The notes under the pieces: generated by a model
Seen by the model: the letters and a program-made list of their open reading frames with translations, nothing else
The model's database searches: none
What the model was told of the DNA's origin: nothing
Program-made: the position numbers and the translations under genes
Source of the DNA: Phycisphaerae bacterium RAS1
GTDB lineage: Bacteria > Planctomycetota > Phycisphaerae > UBA1845 > Fen-1342
DNA length: 64,000 nt
Reading direction: 5' to 3'
Assembly: GCA_007859745.1 (NCBI GenBank)
Contig: SMLU01000001.1
Coordinates: forward strand, 1,488,001 to 1,552,000
Shown here: piece by piece, positions 34,141 through 43,573 of the stretch
How positions within the stretch are numbered: the first letter of the stretch is position 1
Layout of the letters: the number at the start of each line of letters is the position of its first letter

Positions 34141-35835
34141 ATGCGCCCGTCCGCGCTGGTTCTCAACATCGCGGTTCTGATCGCGGCGCCGCCCGCCGCC
34201 GTCGCCGGCGACCCGCTGCGGCTCATTCCCGACGAATCGGGCATCGTCGTCGTCTGCCCGAACCTCGACGATCTGCAACAGCACGTTCGCAGCCTGGGCA
34301 AGGCGCTGGACGTGGACGACCTGGCCGACTGGCAGGTCTCGGAGATGTTCGACGACATCGACCTGTTCGACTCCACCACCGGGCTGGACCAGAACGGCGC
34401 CCTCCTCATCGCCATTTCCCCCGACTTTCAGCCGCTGGTCATCTGCGGGCTGAAGGAGCCGGACGCCTGGAAGGCGGCCGTCAAGGCGCGGGGCGACTCG
34501 GGCGTGCTGGAGCTGCGCGCCTCCGGCGGCGATCACTACGCCTGCATCCGCGACGGGTTCGTGGCGGTGGCGGCGGACGAGGAACTGATCGAGGCGGTGC
34601 TTTCGACCAAGGGTGTGCTGGCGGAGCGCGTCCGCGCCCAGGCCGAGAAGTTCCGCTCCAAACGCTCGGTCTACGTGTACATCGAACTGCCGGCGCTGCG
34701 GGTCGCCATCGGCCAGGGGATTGAGCTGCTCTTGGGCTTCATGCAAGCCGGCATGCAGATGGCGGCTTCCGGCCCCGACGCCGAGGCGGGGCTTCAGTTC
34801 TGGCGCTACGTGTTCAACCTGCTTCGCGACATTGTTGCGGAAAGCGAGTCCTATGCCGCGGCGCTGCGCCTCGGCGAGGAGGGCGTGCAGTTCGAGGAGC
34901 GCGTGGTCTTTCGCAAGGATGGGAAGTTCGCCGCGTATCTGGGTCGGCTCAAGCCGGCCGAGGCGCCGCTGCTGCGCGGGTTGCACGACACCGGCCCGCT
35001 CGCGGTGGTCGGCGCCGAGTGGACGATTGACGGCAAGTGCGACAGCGCCCTCTCCTCCTTCATGCGCGAGATGCTCTCGGCCGAGTCGATGCGCAAGCGC
35101 GTCGGCGAGAAGTTCGACGAAGCCGTGCGCATGATGTGCGATCTGTACAACCACATGAGCGGCTACAGCAGCAGCTTCGAGATGACCGCCGATCATCGGC
35201 TGCGCATTCAGGGCTATTACTACTCAGCCGACCCGGCGGAAACCTTCGCCCGCCTGAAGCGCTGCTTCGAGATCAGTCCGGAGCTGATGGCCGCGCAAAG
35301 CGCCGCCGTCTCCTGCAAGGTGCAGACCGGCGTCGAGACCGTCGCCGGCCGCGAGTGCCTGCGCTACGACGTGGAGTTCGCGACCGACGACGAGGCGGTG
35401 CGGCGCGTGCTGGAGACGTTCTACGGCTCCAAGATGCGAATTTACGTCTGTCAGACCGACCTGGGCGTTTACGAGGTCATGGCCGATCCTGAGTCCGCCC
35501 GCGCGGCGTTGACCGCGGCGCTGACGAAAGAAGCCAAGCCGCTGGCCGCGAGCCCGCGCGTGACCGAAGCGCTGGCGCGCCACACGCCGCGGCCGCAACT
35601 GATATTCATGGCGGACGCGGTGCGAATCACGGACTTCGGGCTGAAGATCGCCGGGAAGCTCGGAATCCCCGCGCCGGCGATCAAGTGGCCCGACGCTCCC
35701 CAGCCGTACGTGTCGTATGCAGGCTATCTGGAGCCGGCGGCCTATCGCGGAGAGCTCGTCATTCCGATCCAGCCGCTGCAGACCATTCGCAAGGCGATCA
35801 AGTCGATCGAGAAGCCTGGAGCGGAGAAATACTGA
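34141..35835 (+). CDS. Exported protein of unknown function (DUF3352-like)
   Basis: The 564-residue product has a signal peptide (RPSALVLNIAVLIAAPPAAVAG, cut near residue 23) and then no membrane segment. It is acidic, with repeated alpha/beta elements such as ADWQVSEMFDDIDLFD, YACIRDGFVAVAADEELIEAVL and VYEVMADPESARAALTAAL that recall the DUF3352-type repeat. I do not recognise a catalytic site. ATG at 34141 was chosen because the signal sequence begins there; the longer frame adds an unconvincing leader. A family C repeat follows the stop. Confidence 0.65.
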   Translation: MRPSALVLNIAVLIAAPPAAVAGDPLRLIPDESGIVVVCPNLDDLQQHVRSLGKALDVDDLADWQVSEMFDDIDLFDSTTGLDQNGALLIAISPDFQPLVICGLKEPDAWKAAVKARGDSGVLELRASGGDHYACIRDGFVAVAADEELIEAVLSTKGVLAERVRAQAEKFRSKRSVYVYIELPALRVAIGQGIELLLGFMQAGMQMAASGPDAEAGLQFWRYVFNLLRDIVAESESYAAALRLGEEGVQFEERVVFRKDGKFAAYLGRLKPAEAPLLRGLHDTGPLAVVGAEWTIDGKCDSALSSFMREMLSAESMRKRVGEKFDEAVRMMCDLYNHMSGYSSSFEMTADHRLRIQGYYYSADPAETFARLKRCFEISPELMAAQSAAVSCKVQTGVETVAGRECLRYDVEFATDDEAVRRVLETFYGSKMRIYVCQTDLGVYEVMADPESARAALTAALTKEAKPLAASPRVTEALARHTPRPQLIFMADAVRITDFGLKIAGKLGIPAPAIKWPDAPQPYVSYAGYLEPAAYRGELVIPIQPLQTIRKAIKSIEKPGAEKY

Positions 35836-35848
35836 GGCTCCGTCTTCC

Positions 35849-35916
35849 CGGGTGGAATGGGCATCTTGCCCGTTCCCAAAGACCGCAGAGACGGGCGAGA
35901 CGCCCGTCCCACCCAA
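35849..35916. repeat. Family C paired-hairpin repeat, copy 1
   Basis: GGGTGGAATGGGCATCTTG ... CCCGTTCCC, then GACGGGCGAGACGCCCGTC and CCACCC. Two hairpins flanked by GGGTGG / CCACCC. Copy 2 is at 44523-44588, and a half copy at 6503-6530. Confidence 0.85.
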
Positions 35917-36028
35917 ATGTTCAAGACCTCTCCCGCCCGCACCGGCCATTCCCGCACCGCGAGACAAAGGCCGGCTCTCCCCGTCAGTCCCGTTGAATCG
36001 AACTTCGTGAATCGCTACCGTTGAGCAA

Positions 36029-36892
36029 ATGGGCCACAAGCGTTGTCGCCGTGGGTTTACGCTGATCGAGCTGCTGGTGGTGATCGCAATCATCGCCGCA
36101 CTGATCGCCGTCTTTGTGCCGGTGCTCTCCCGTGCGCGGGCGCAGGGGCGGCTGACGATCTGCGAAACCAACGCCCGACAGCTTGCCGGCGCGTTCCTGA
36201 TGTACGCCGGGGAGCACGCCGACCTGCTTCCCGGCAGCTCGTGGGATTACATCGGCCCGCGGACCGGCGCCACCTATCAGAACAGCACGCCGCTGTGCTG
36301 GCTCGGCTCGCTGGACGGCATGGGAGACATCGACCACATGCCGCAGCGCGGCGTGATCTACCGCTACCTGGGCCAACAGGACCGTGTCTACAAGTGTCCG
36401 GATGACAAGTTGGACCGGACGCTGTTCACGACCGGCGGCCCGGTGCGCAAGCCGGAATACAGCTATACCGCTCCGGCGCTCCTGACCGGCGCCCCCATCT
36501 CACTGCTGAAGGCCACGCGCTGGCCGGCGCAGTTCTTTCATGCATGGTCCACCAACAGTCACTGGAATCGCACGACGAACTACTCGATGCCGTGGCTGAT
36601 CATCGAGGAGGATCCCACCAACAGCCTGGCCACGACGACGGACAGCGCCTGGTCCAATCTCGACCGCGTAGCTGACCGGCACCAGGGCCGCGGCGTCATC
36701 GGGCACGTCGACGGCAGCGCGAACCCGCGCAAGTTCCAGCGCAGCCCGCTGCCGATGAACGCGTGGGCGGTCTACTACGAGCTCAGCGACGGGCGCATTT
36801 TCGCGACCGGGCACTGGGGGCGGACGACCAACCGGCGCACGTCCGTTGAGTATGGCTGGCTGCGGATCGCGCGGCAGCAGGTCGTTCGATAG
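36029..36892 (+). CDS. Type II pseudopilin-like exported protein
   Basis: The 287-residue product opens with GFTLIELLVVIAIIAALIAV (residues 9-28), a class III prepilin leader and methylation motif. The continuing helix and the CETNARQLAGAFLMYAGEH segment are common in the very large pseudopilin-like families of planctomycetes. A later GHVDGSANPRKF stretch resembles the H-x-DG-like C-terminal signature of those proteins. They are cleaved and methylated by a prepilin peptidase and sit in the envelope; the roles of the many copies are unknown. ATG at 36029 is the only sensible start. Confidence 0.85.
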   Translation: MGHKRCRRGFTLIELLVVIAIIAALIAVFVPVLSRARAQGRLTICETNARQLAGAFLMYAGEHADLLPGSSWDYIGPRTGATYQNSTPLCWLGSLDGMGDIDHMPQRGVIYRYLGQQDRVYKCPDDKLDRTLFTTGGPVRKPEYSYTAPALLTGAPISLLKATRWPAQFFHAWSTNSHWNRTTNYSMPWLIIEEDPTNSLATTTDSAWSNLDRVADRHQGRGVIGHVDGSANPRKFQRSPLPMNAWAVYYELSDGRIFATGHWGRTTNRRTSVEYGWLRIARQQVVR

Positions 36893-36927
36893 TCACGCCG
36901 GCAGGAAAATCTACCCCCAAGCTTCTA

Positions 36928-36990
36928 CCGAGCCGCGACCGTGAGGGAGCGGAGGCTCAAGAACCGCTTGCTTACGCGCGCGGCTCGGAT
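36928..36990. repeat. Family B paired repeat, copy 2
   Basis: CCGAGCCGCGACCGTGAGGG at the left and CCGCTTGCTTACGCGCG plus CGGCTCGG at the right. It fills the gap between the convergent pseudopilin-like and DUF4340 genes. Confidence 0.85.
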
Positions 36991-37019
36991 CGAAACGGCG
37001 GATTCGGGTTGGTTAGTTT

Positions 37020-39443
37020 CTACTCGTCGTCCGGCGGCGGGGGCGTGAATGGCGGCATTCCGCCCGGCGGCATACCGCTTTGCGGCGGCGCGCCCGGCTT
37101 GGGTTGATCCGCCTGAAGGTAGTAATCCAGATTGTTCAGCAGTTTCTTGCACGTCTCGGCAGGAAGCCTGAACACGCGCGCCTCCTCGACCCAGGCGGCG
37201 ATTCGCGGGTCCGTCTCGCCCGTCTCGGGGGCGAGCTTGAGCGTCGCGGCTTTTCCGTCCTTGAGGCGGATCGTGAGCGTGGCCGCCGGAGTCGCGAGCG
37301 GGCCGGTCGCCACGTCGCCGCCGCGGAAGCTGATGTAGTTCTCTACCCGAAGCTGGGCGGCCGCCTCGACGAGTTCCTTGATCTTGGGCTGCTGCGGCTT
37401 GACGTATGGATCGGGCACGAACGTCCAGTTTTCGCCGTCGCGGGCGAACTCCACGCCCCCGGCCGCCAGGCTGACGGCAATGGCGGCGACGTCGTCGGCC
37501 TTGAACGCGAACAGCTTGCGCTCCAGCAGCTCGCTGGTGAGCAGCTTGAAGACGGTCTCATCCAGCTCGTAAACGTACGGCTGGTCGTTGCGCTTGCAGT
37601 AGGCCACGCCATCCTTGCGGCCCACGCTGAGCGAGCGCTCCGCGACCTGCATTTCCGGCGGGCCGGCGGGCTGCGACGTCTGCGTCGCCGGCGGCGGCGT
37701 CACCGGCGTTTCCACGGCGAACTTCGCGGTCACGACCGGGGCGTCGAGGCCGTAGGCCGCGTCGTCTCCCTTCGCGACCACGCGCCGAGCGTAGAGCCGA
37801 GCCAGGTTGCTCGCGACCATGATGATGCTCGGCACGTCGCCGGGCATGTCTGCCGGCGCCGTCAGTTTCCAGGCGCCGTCGAAGCGCTCAGCCGCGAACG
37901 TCGTCCCCTCGCGCGTCAGCTCGAATCGGCGAACCTGGTTCTCGCTCGCGTCAAAGACCGACCGCGCCCGCAGCGACAGCGGCGTCACCGCCAGGCGCTG
38001 CGCCTGCGCGGCGCTGACGACGATGACGCTCGGCTGCCCCTCGCGCTGCACATACGCGTTCTTGCCGCTCTTGGTCACGTCGCCGATTTTCAGCGTCACC
38101 GGCTCGACCGCGCCGGCGGCGCTGACGCGCACGATCGCACGCGGCTTTTCGAGGCCGCACTCGGCGAGCTTCGCGTCATCCATGTAGTCGATGGCGCGAA
38201 TGTCCTCGAACGTCTGCAGGAGGTCCGTCACGGCCGGGATTTCCAGCGCGGTCAGATCGTCGCTGCCCACCCACACGCCGTTTTGCTTTTCAATCGTCGC
38301 GGTCGAGCCGTCGGCCGTCAGTTCGAGCCGGGTGGCGGCGGCGGCCTGGATGCGCGTGATGGCCGGGTCGCGCCATTCGGACATCTTCGGCGTCAGCTTC
38401 GCGACCTCGGTCTGCCGGATGCTGACCACCGACGGCTGATCGCCGAGCTTGGCGTAGCGCTTCTCCGACTTGCTCATGTCCGCGAAGCCGCCGACGGCGA
38501 TCGAGTGCGTCGCCGTGAGCGTCTCGAACTGCGGCTCGGCGGGCTGCGACGCGGCGGGCTGCGACGCGGCGGCGTCTTCGGGCTTGGCGGGTAGCTGCTT
38601 CCTGGTTTCGGTCGTCAGAGTCGCGCTCAGGAACGGCTCGGCCAGGCCGTAAGTCGCCAGCGATTTCGGATTGTCCTCGACAAACTCGTCGGCCCGGAGC
38701 AGCGCCAGCGCGCTCACCACCGTGTTGAGTTTGTCCTTGGCGCCGTAGGCCTTGAGCGGGGCGTTGACGACCCACTCCTTGTCGGCCCCGCGAGAGAAGT
38801 CGTACGTCCGGCCTTCGTGCTGAATGACGATCCGCGTCACGTCGTCCTGCTTGAGCGACAGCAGCTTCTTCGCACGATAGGCGCTCGCTTCCTTCTTGAT
38901 CTGCGGCATGATCTCGCGATTGGCAACCAGCACGTTCATCTGCCCGCCGAGACGCACATACGTGTCGCTGCTCATCGCCGCCTTCTTGCCGATTTCGACC
39001 ACATACTGCTTGCCCGCCTTGTCCAGCAGCGTCACGGTCGCCTGCGGCGGCTCCAGTCCGGCGTCGGCGAGCGAGACCGCGTCCTTGCCGCCCGGCTCGA
39101 AGCTGGATCGAGACTGCAGCGTCGTGATCGTCGTGGCGATGCCGCTGACCTGGAAGCTCTCGGTCGCCGCCGCGATCGGCTCGAGCATGCGCCAGTCTTC
39201 CATCTGGTCGGGCGTGTCCTTCTTGGCGCTGCGCTCGAAAACCTGCCGCGGCTTGCCGGCCAGCTCGACCTGAATGCGGACGATGTCCTTCTCTTCCGGG
39301 CGCGGGTCGAGCACATATTTCAGCTCGGCCGCGGGCTTCTCCGGCTCCTTCGCGATCTCGGGCTTATGCGCCGGAGAGAAGAGCCAGAACGCCCCCAGCC
39401 CGAGCACGAGAATCAGCATCACCAGCGTCGTCTTGAAATTCAT
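37020..39443 (-). CDS. DUF4340-domain membrane-anchored protein
   Basis: The 807-residue product has one N-terminal membrane segment (about residues 5-23) followed by several DUF4340-type repeats, each with a beta-rich KxYVVEIGKK- or TLKIGD-like core and a short YVQREG or VYELDE strand. It ends with a Pro-rich tail. DUF4340 proteins are found beside Gld-like ABC transporter genes, where they probably face the periplasm. Here it is the last gene of the gldA-gldF-gldG-like operon on the same strand, separated from gldG by a family A repeat. Function is unknown. Confidence 0.82.
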   Translation of the reverse strand: MNFKTTLVMLILVLGLGAFWLFSPAHKPEIAKEPEKPAAELKYVLDPRPEEKDIVRIQVELAGKPRQVFERSAKKDTPDQMEDWRMLEPIAAATESFQVSGIATTITTLQSRSSFEPGGKDAVSLADAGLEPPQATVTLLDKAGKQYVVEIGKKAAMSSDTYVRLGGQMNVLVANREIMPQIKKEASAYRAKKLLSLKQDDVTRIVIQHEGRTYDFSRGADKEWVVNAPLKAYGAKDKLNTVVSALALLRADEFVEDNPKSLATYGLAEPFLSATLTTETRKQLPAKPEDAAASQPAASQPAEPQFETLTATHSIAVGGFADMSKSEKRYAKLGDQPSVVSIRQTEVAKLTPKMSEWRDPAITRIQAAAATRLELTADGSTATIEKQNGVWVGSDDLTALEIPAVTDLLQTFEDIRAIDYMDDAKLAECGLEKPRAIVRVSAAGAVEPVTLKIGDVTKSGKNAYVQREGQPSVIVVSAAQAQRLAVTPLSLRARSVFDASENQVRRFELTREGTTFAAERFDGAWKLTAPADMPGDVPSIIMVASNLARLYARRVVAKGDDAAYGLDAPVVTAKFAVETPVTPPPATQTSQPAGPPEMQVAERSLSVGRKDGVAYCKRNDQPYVYELDETVFKLLTSELLERKLFAFKADDVAAIAVSLAAGGVEFARDGENWTFVPDPYVKPQQPKIKELVEAAAQLRVENYISFRGGDVATGPLATPAATLTIRLKDGKAATLKLAPETGETDPRIAAWVEEARVFRLPAETCKKLLNNLDYYLQADQPKPGAPPQSGMPPGGMPPFTPPPPDDE

Positions 39444-39494
39444 GGCTTAGCTACCTCCGGTCGCGTCAGATTTCAGTTTGCCGGCGGACAGTCC

Positions 39495-39597
39495 GTCCGA
39501 CCCCGCCGCGCCAAGCGGCGGGTCGACGTCCCCCGCCCTTGCGCCCCTGCACGCCGCCGAACATCGACCCGCCGCTTGGCGCGGCGGGTTCTGAAAA
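39495..39597. repeat. Family A paired-hairpin repeat, copy 4
   Basis: CCGACCCCGCCGCGCCAAGC starts the left hairpin, and CATCGACCCGCCGCTTGGC with GGCGGGTTCTGAAAAG forms the right one. It lies between the GldG-like and DUF4340 genes, inside one apparent operon. Confidence 0.87.
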
Positions 39598-39633
39598 GCT
39601 CACCGCGCTTCGATTCATCGCCGGGTGCACCTG

Positions 39634-41805
39634 CTACCTCCGCCGAAACAGCCATACCACGCCGCCCACGAGCAGCGCCAGCCCCGGCAGGCCGCCGACG
39701 AAAACAAAGCGGCAGGCCGTCAGCGCCGGACCTTCCTTGAGTTTGTCGAGCCGCGGGAACTCGGCCTTGCGCGGGCCGACGGCGATGCGGTCGGCGTCGC
39801 CCGTGAGCCAGTTGATCGTGTTGAGAAAAAGATCGGTGTTGGCGGGGAACAGGCGGAACATGGCGATGCCGCTGGACGTGGGCTGCATGCCCATGGCCTG
39901 TGTGATCTGGTCAGCCGCGAACGTCTCACTCGCAATCACGACCAGCTTCTGACCGCCTTCATTCGTCGCCGCGAGAGCGACCGGGAACGGCGCCCGCAGG
40001 TCGGTCGGGGCCGGCAACGTGCCGCGCTGCTTCTGAAGATCGTCGCGAATGCGGTTGATGTCGTCGAAGGCCCAGATGTCCTCCGAGTTCTTCACCTCAA
40101 TGATCGGCTCGACCTTCACTCCTTTGGGCGCCGCGTCGCCGGTGACGATGCCCAGCGGGCAGACGGTTTGCAGCGCGCCCGGCAGCGCCTGCAGCGGCTT
40201 GCCGATCGGATGGTCCGTGAACTTCAGATGATCCGTGTCGATGGTGCCGTCGCGGCTCTGCGGAACTTTCAGCGATGCATTCTCCGGCGAAACCGTGAAA
40301 CGGAACGCCAGGAAATTCGACTTCACCTCGATGCCCCAGGTGCTCTTGAGGTAATCGCTGAATTCATACGTCGAACTCGACGGCCCGAACGGCATCGACG
40401 GCGGCTGCCAGCCGGCGACGAAGAACACCATCCCCGACGCGCCCACCGCGTTCAGGATCGCCTGCTTGGCCTCGGGCGACATGCCGGGCGGCGCCGGACG
40501 CCGCGGGTCCTGCTGCTGCGGCGGCTCGGGCGGAAAGACGACGTACACAATGCGTTTGGCGTCCTTGATCTCCGGCGGCGTCTGGCTGGCCGCGGCATCC
40601 CACTCCTCGACCTCGAAGTTGGCCTTGGTCAGCTCCTCGTTCAGCCCCTGGTACGGCGCGCGGGGCATCTGTCGCATCATCGGGTTGAAGTTGGAAAAGT
40701 CGGGCCGAAGCATGGGCTGCCCGCCGCAGCGCACGAAGATGACGCCGGTCTTCTCCTTTTGCGTGAGCTGAAGGACGGCCGACGAGACCGCCTGTTCGCC
40801 CGCGAAGTCGCGATCGTCGTCGCTGCCGGCCGCCATCTCGTCGGTGCGGAAGGGAAAAACATCCTGAAAGCTCAGAATGCGCGCGTCGGACTCGGACTCG
40901 ACCAGGATCGGCGGCGCCTGGGACCAGCGGCTCAGCCCCTCGTACGTCTCCTCCAGCTTGACGGCTTTCAGGTCCTTGATCGCCGTCGTCAGCGCGGTGA
41001 GCTGCGTCACGATCGGCTGATAGCGGGCCGCAGCCTCATCGAAAAACGCGGCCACCTCCGCGGGCAAACCGCTGATCTGCTTGCCGTCGCCCTTGAGCCA
41101 GTCGGCCGCTTCCTGCAGCATCGGCGTGATCGCGGTGACGTGCGTGCGGACGCGCTCGATCGCCCGGCCGTAGCGCGGCACTTCGTTCTGCGTCAGCTCC
41201 TGAATATCCGCCTTGACGTCGCCGCAGTCGCGCGCGATGCGCTTCAGATTGCTGGCGATCACCACGAACGCCCGGTTCGTGTTCAGCGCCTCGCTCTTCT
41301 GGGCGATTTCGAACATCTTGTCGTAGTCGCCGCCGGCGGCGGAAGCGAGCTGGTCATTGAGTGGCGGGAAATTGGTCAGCGCTTCCTGGTGCGGCTTGGC
41401 CTCGTCCTTGAAGGCGGATTTCTCCTGCAAGCGCTTCAGCAGGGCCGGCACCTCGGCTTGGTTCTTCATCGGGTCGATGACCTTGGCCGTCAGCTTCGAG
41501 CCCGCCGCGGACTCATACAACGTGAGCAGGTCGCGCACCTGGTCCTGCCGCTTCTGAGCTTTCTTGTCGTACTCGCTCAGCACGGTGTAGATCGCCGTGA
41601 CGCGCAGGTCTTCCTTGAGGTTCTTCAGCAGGTTGACCGTCCGCGGGCTGAGGCTGTTGACGCCGCTGCTGGTCAGATCGACCTGCCCGCCGACGCGCGT
41701 CGAGGCGTAGATCATGCCCGCCAGCAGTCCGGCCGCGATCACGATCTGCAGCGCGACGTTCAGGCCGTAGACGACGCGCCTTTGGGTTGTGTCCATTACC
41801 GCCAT
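39634..41805 (-). CDS. GldG-like ABC-type auxiliary membrane protein
   Basis: The 723-residue product has a membrane segment at each end (about residues 13-33 and 699-718) and a long extracytoplasmic part. The LTSSGVNSLSPRTVNLLKNLKEDLRVTAIY region after the first helix, and the YESAAGSKLTAKVIDPMKNQ segment, fit the GldG / DUF7088-type family. In Flavobacterium GldG works with GldA and GldF in an ABC transporter needed for gliding. The planctomycete clusters are not proven gliding genes, so only the family is claimed. Its start overlaps the end of gldF by ten bases, showing translational coupling. Confidence 0.85.
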   Translation of the reverse strand: MAVMDTTQRRVVYGLNVALQIVIAAGLLAGMIYASTRVGGQVDLTSSGVNSLSPRTVNLLKNLKEDLRVTAIYTVLSEYDKKAQKRQDQVRDLLTLYESAAGSKLTAKVIDPMKNQAEVPALLKRLQEKSAFKDEAKPHQEALTNFPPLNDQLASAAGGDYDKMFEIAQKSEALNTNRAFVVIASNLKRIARDCGDVKADIQELTQNEVPRYGRAIERVRTHVTAITPMLQEAADWLKGDGKQISGLPAEVAAFFDEAAARYQPIVTQLTALTTAIKDLKAVKLEETYEGLSRWSQAPPILVESESDARILSFQDVFPFRTDEMAAGSDDDRDFAGEQAVSSAVLQLTQKEKTGVIFVRCGGQPMLRPDFSNFNPMMRQMPRAPYQGLNEELTKANFEVEEWDAAASQTPPEIKDAKRIVYVVFPPEPPQQQDPRRPAPPGMSPEAKQAILNAVGASGMVFFVAGWQPPSMPFGPSSSTYEFSDYLKSTWGIEVKSNFLAFRFTVSPENASLKVPQSRDGTIDTDHLKFTDHPIGKPLQALPGALQTVCPLGIVTGDAAPKGVKVEPIIEVKNSEDIWAFDDINRIRDDLQKQRGTLPAPTDLRAPFPVALAATNEGGQKLVVIASETFAADQITQAMGMQPTSSGIAMFRLFPANTDLFLNTINWLTGDADRIAVGPRKAEFPRLDKLKEGPALTACRFVFVGGLPGLALLVGGVVWLFRRR

Positions 41806-42524
41806 CGCCGGGACTCCACGACTTTAATTGCGGCAAACAGGAAGAACGCCGCCGACCCGAGAAAGAACACCACGCCGTCCGTGGTGACCAGGCCGCGGCT
41901 GAACTGCTCGAAGCGGCCCATCACGTTGACCTGTTGCAACACCGCCCGCATCCAGCCCTCGACCTGCCCCACGATGTAAAACGCGAACCAGGCAAAGAGC
42001 ATGAGCGGGACGGCCCCCAGAATCCACGCCACGATCTGGTTCTTTGTCAGGCTGCTGGCGAAAATCGCGAACGCGGTGAACGACGCGCCCATCAGCAGCA
42101 GGCCGACGTAGGCTGACAGTGACGCGCCCCAATCCGGGTTGCCGAACATCTGCATCATGACGAGGTAAACGACCGTGCCCGCGAGCATGATGACGAAGAA
42201 GGCGTACGACGCGAGGTATTTTCCGATGACGAACTGGCTGTCGGAGACCGGCGCGGTCATCAGCGCCTCAATCGTGCCGCTGCGGTATTCCTCGGCGATC
42301 GCCCGCATCGCGATGGCCGGGATGATGAAAGTCAGCACAAACGGCGTCCAGTAGAAGACCGCCCGCAGCGTGGCCGGCTTGCCCGGCTCGAAGCTCTGCG
42401 TGGCCCACACCAGGACGCCCGTGATCAGCAGGTATCCGGCGATGGCGATGTATCCGATGGGCGAGCAGAAGAGTGAGAGCAGCTCGCGTTGCATGATCGC
42501 GACGACGTTCCTCATATCACGCAC
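41796..42524 (-). CDS. GldF-like ABC-2 type permease
   Basis: The 242-residue product is an ABC-2 permease with about six hydrophobic helices. ELLSLFCSPIGYIAIAGYLL, AMRAIAEEYRSGTIEALMTAPVSDSQ and the FVIGKYLASYAFF segment are the signature of GldF/NosY-like permeases, the second one being the coupling helix region. With the ATPase encoded upstream and the GldG-like protein downstream it should form one exporter complex in the inner membrane. Substrate unknown. ATG at 42524 or 42515 could start it. A heptad array separates it from the ATPase gene. Confidence 0.88.
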   Translation of the reverse strand: MRDMRNVVAIMQRELLSLFCSPIGYIAIAGYLLITGVLVWATQSFEPGKPATLRAVFYWTPFVLTFIIPAIAMRAIAEEYRSGTIEALMTAPVSDSQFVIGKYLASYAFFVIMLAGTVVYLVMMQMFGNPDWGASLSAYVGLLLMGASFTAFAIFASSLTKNQIVAWILGAVPLMLFAWFAFYIVGQVEGWMRAVLQQVNVMGRFEQFSRGLVTTDGVVFFLGSAAFFLFAAIKVVESRRWR

Positions 42525-42539
42525 TCCACGCGGTCAGGG

Positions 42540-42637
42540 GGAATGTCGAATGTCGAATGCAGAATTTCGAAGGAAAAAACACCGGACGCGCCGCATGCGC
42601 GAGGGGCCGATACAGAATTCGACATTCGACATTTCGG
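42540..42637. repeat. Heptad array 4 (two complementary arms)
   Basis: The left arm has units GAATGTC, GAATGTC, GAATGCA, GAATTTC; the right arm has GAATTC, GACATTC, GACATTT (complement of the left). A roughly 45-base spacer lies between. It sits in the gap between the stop of the ATPase gene (42644) and the start of the permease gene (42524), inside one operon. Confidence 0.85.
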
Positions 42638-42643
42638 CATGCG

Positions 42644-43573
42644 CTATTCCCTCGTGCCTGCCACGATCTTGACGAAGAAGTCTTCGAGCGACGCCACGTC
42701 GCGCCGCAGCTCGCGGATCGGCCAGCCCTTTTCGGTCGAGAACTTGTAGATCGCCTCGCGCAGGTCGCCCTTCGCGCCGACCGTGGCCCGCGTCCAGCCG
42801 TCATGCTGTTCGGCCGACACGTCGCCGACGCCGTTCAGTGAGCGCAGTCCGGATTCGATGTCCTTCTGCGGGCCGCGCAGCTCGACGATCAACCGGCTTT
42901 CGCCGCTGACACGCTCGCGCAGCTCATCCGGCGTGCCGGAGGCGACGATCTTGCCGCGATTGATGATGATGATCCGCTGGCACGTGGCCTGCACCTCGGG
43001 CAGGATGTGACTGGAGAGCATGACGGTGTGCTCTTTGGCCAATTCACGGATCAGCGAGCGGGTTTCGCGAATCTGCGTCGGGTCCAGCCCCACGGTCGGC
43101 TCGTCGAGAATCAGCACCTTCGGATTGTGCAGCAGCGCATCGGCCAGCCCGACGCGCTGCCGCATGCCCTTGGAAAGCTGCCCGATCGGCCGGTCGACAA
43201 ACTCGCCCAGCCAGCAGCGCTCCGTCACCCGCGCGATTGCCCGCTGCCGTGCGTCGCGGTCCAGCCCGCGTATCTTCCCGCGGAACGTCAGGTACTCGCG
43301 CACGCGCATCTCGGCGTAAAGCGGAACCGATTCCGGCAGATACCCCACAACTTCGCGCACCTTCATTGACTGCGAAAAAACGTCGAACCCCGCGATGGTC
43401 GCCGACCCGCCGCTGGCCGGGTGAAAGCAGGTGAGAATCCGCAGCGTGGTCGTCTTTCCCGCCCCGTTTGGGCCAAGAAAACCGACAATCTCGCCTTCGC
43501 TGACCGTGAGCGAAATATTGTCGACGGCCAGCCGGCCGCTGTAGCTCTTGCTCAGGTTCCTGACTTCAATCAC
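42644..43573 (-). CDS. GldA-like ABC transporter ATPase
   Basis: The 309-residue product is an ABC ATPase with Walker A GPNGAGKTT (about 34-42), the Q-loop region YLPESVPLYAEM, signature QLSKGMRQRVG (about 135-145), Walker B VLILDEPTVGLDP and H-loop SSHILPEV. The C-terminal 80 residues form the accessory domain common to GldA-like and NatA-like ATPases. It heads the operon with the GldF-like permease, GldG-like protein and DUF4340 protein. GTG at 43573 begins the conserved IEVRNLSKSY segment and is the preferred start; an upstream ORF extension overlaps the divergent HD-domain gene and is rejected. Confidence 0.9.
   Translation of the reverse strand: MIEVRNLSKSYSGRLAVDNISLTVSEGEIVGFLGPNGAGKTTTLRILTCFHPASGGSATIAGFDVFSQSMKVREVVGYLPESVPLYAEMRVREYLTFRGKIRGLDRDARQRAIARVTERCWLGEFVDRPIGQLSKGMRQRVGLADALLHNPKVLILDEPTVGLDPTQIRETRSLIRELAKEHTVMLSSHILPEVQATCQRIIIINRGKIVASGTPDELRERVSGESRLIVELRGPQKDIESGLRSLNGVGDVSAEQHDGWTRATVGAKGDLREAIYKFSTEKGWPIRELRRDVASLEDFFVKIVAGTRE

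Noticed and set aside
39625-41979. A 784-residue open frame antisense to the GldG-like gene
   Set aside because: Composition is Arg/Gln/His-rich as in shadow frames, and the minus strand carries a recognisable family with membrane helices.
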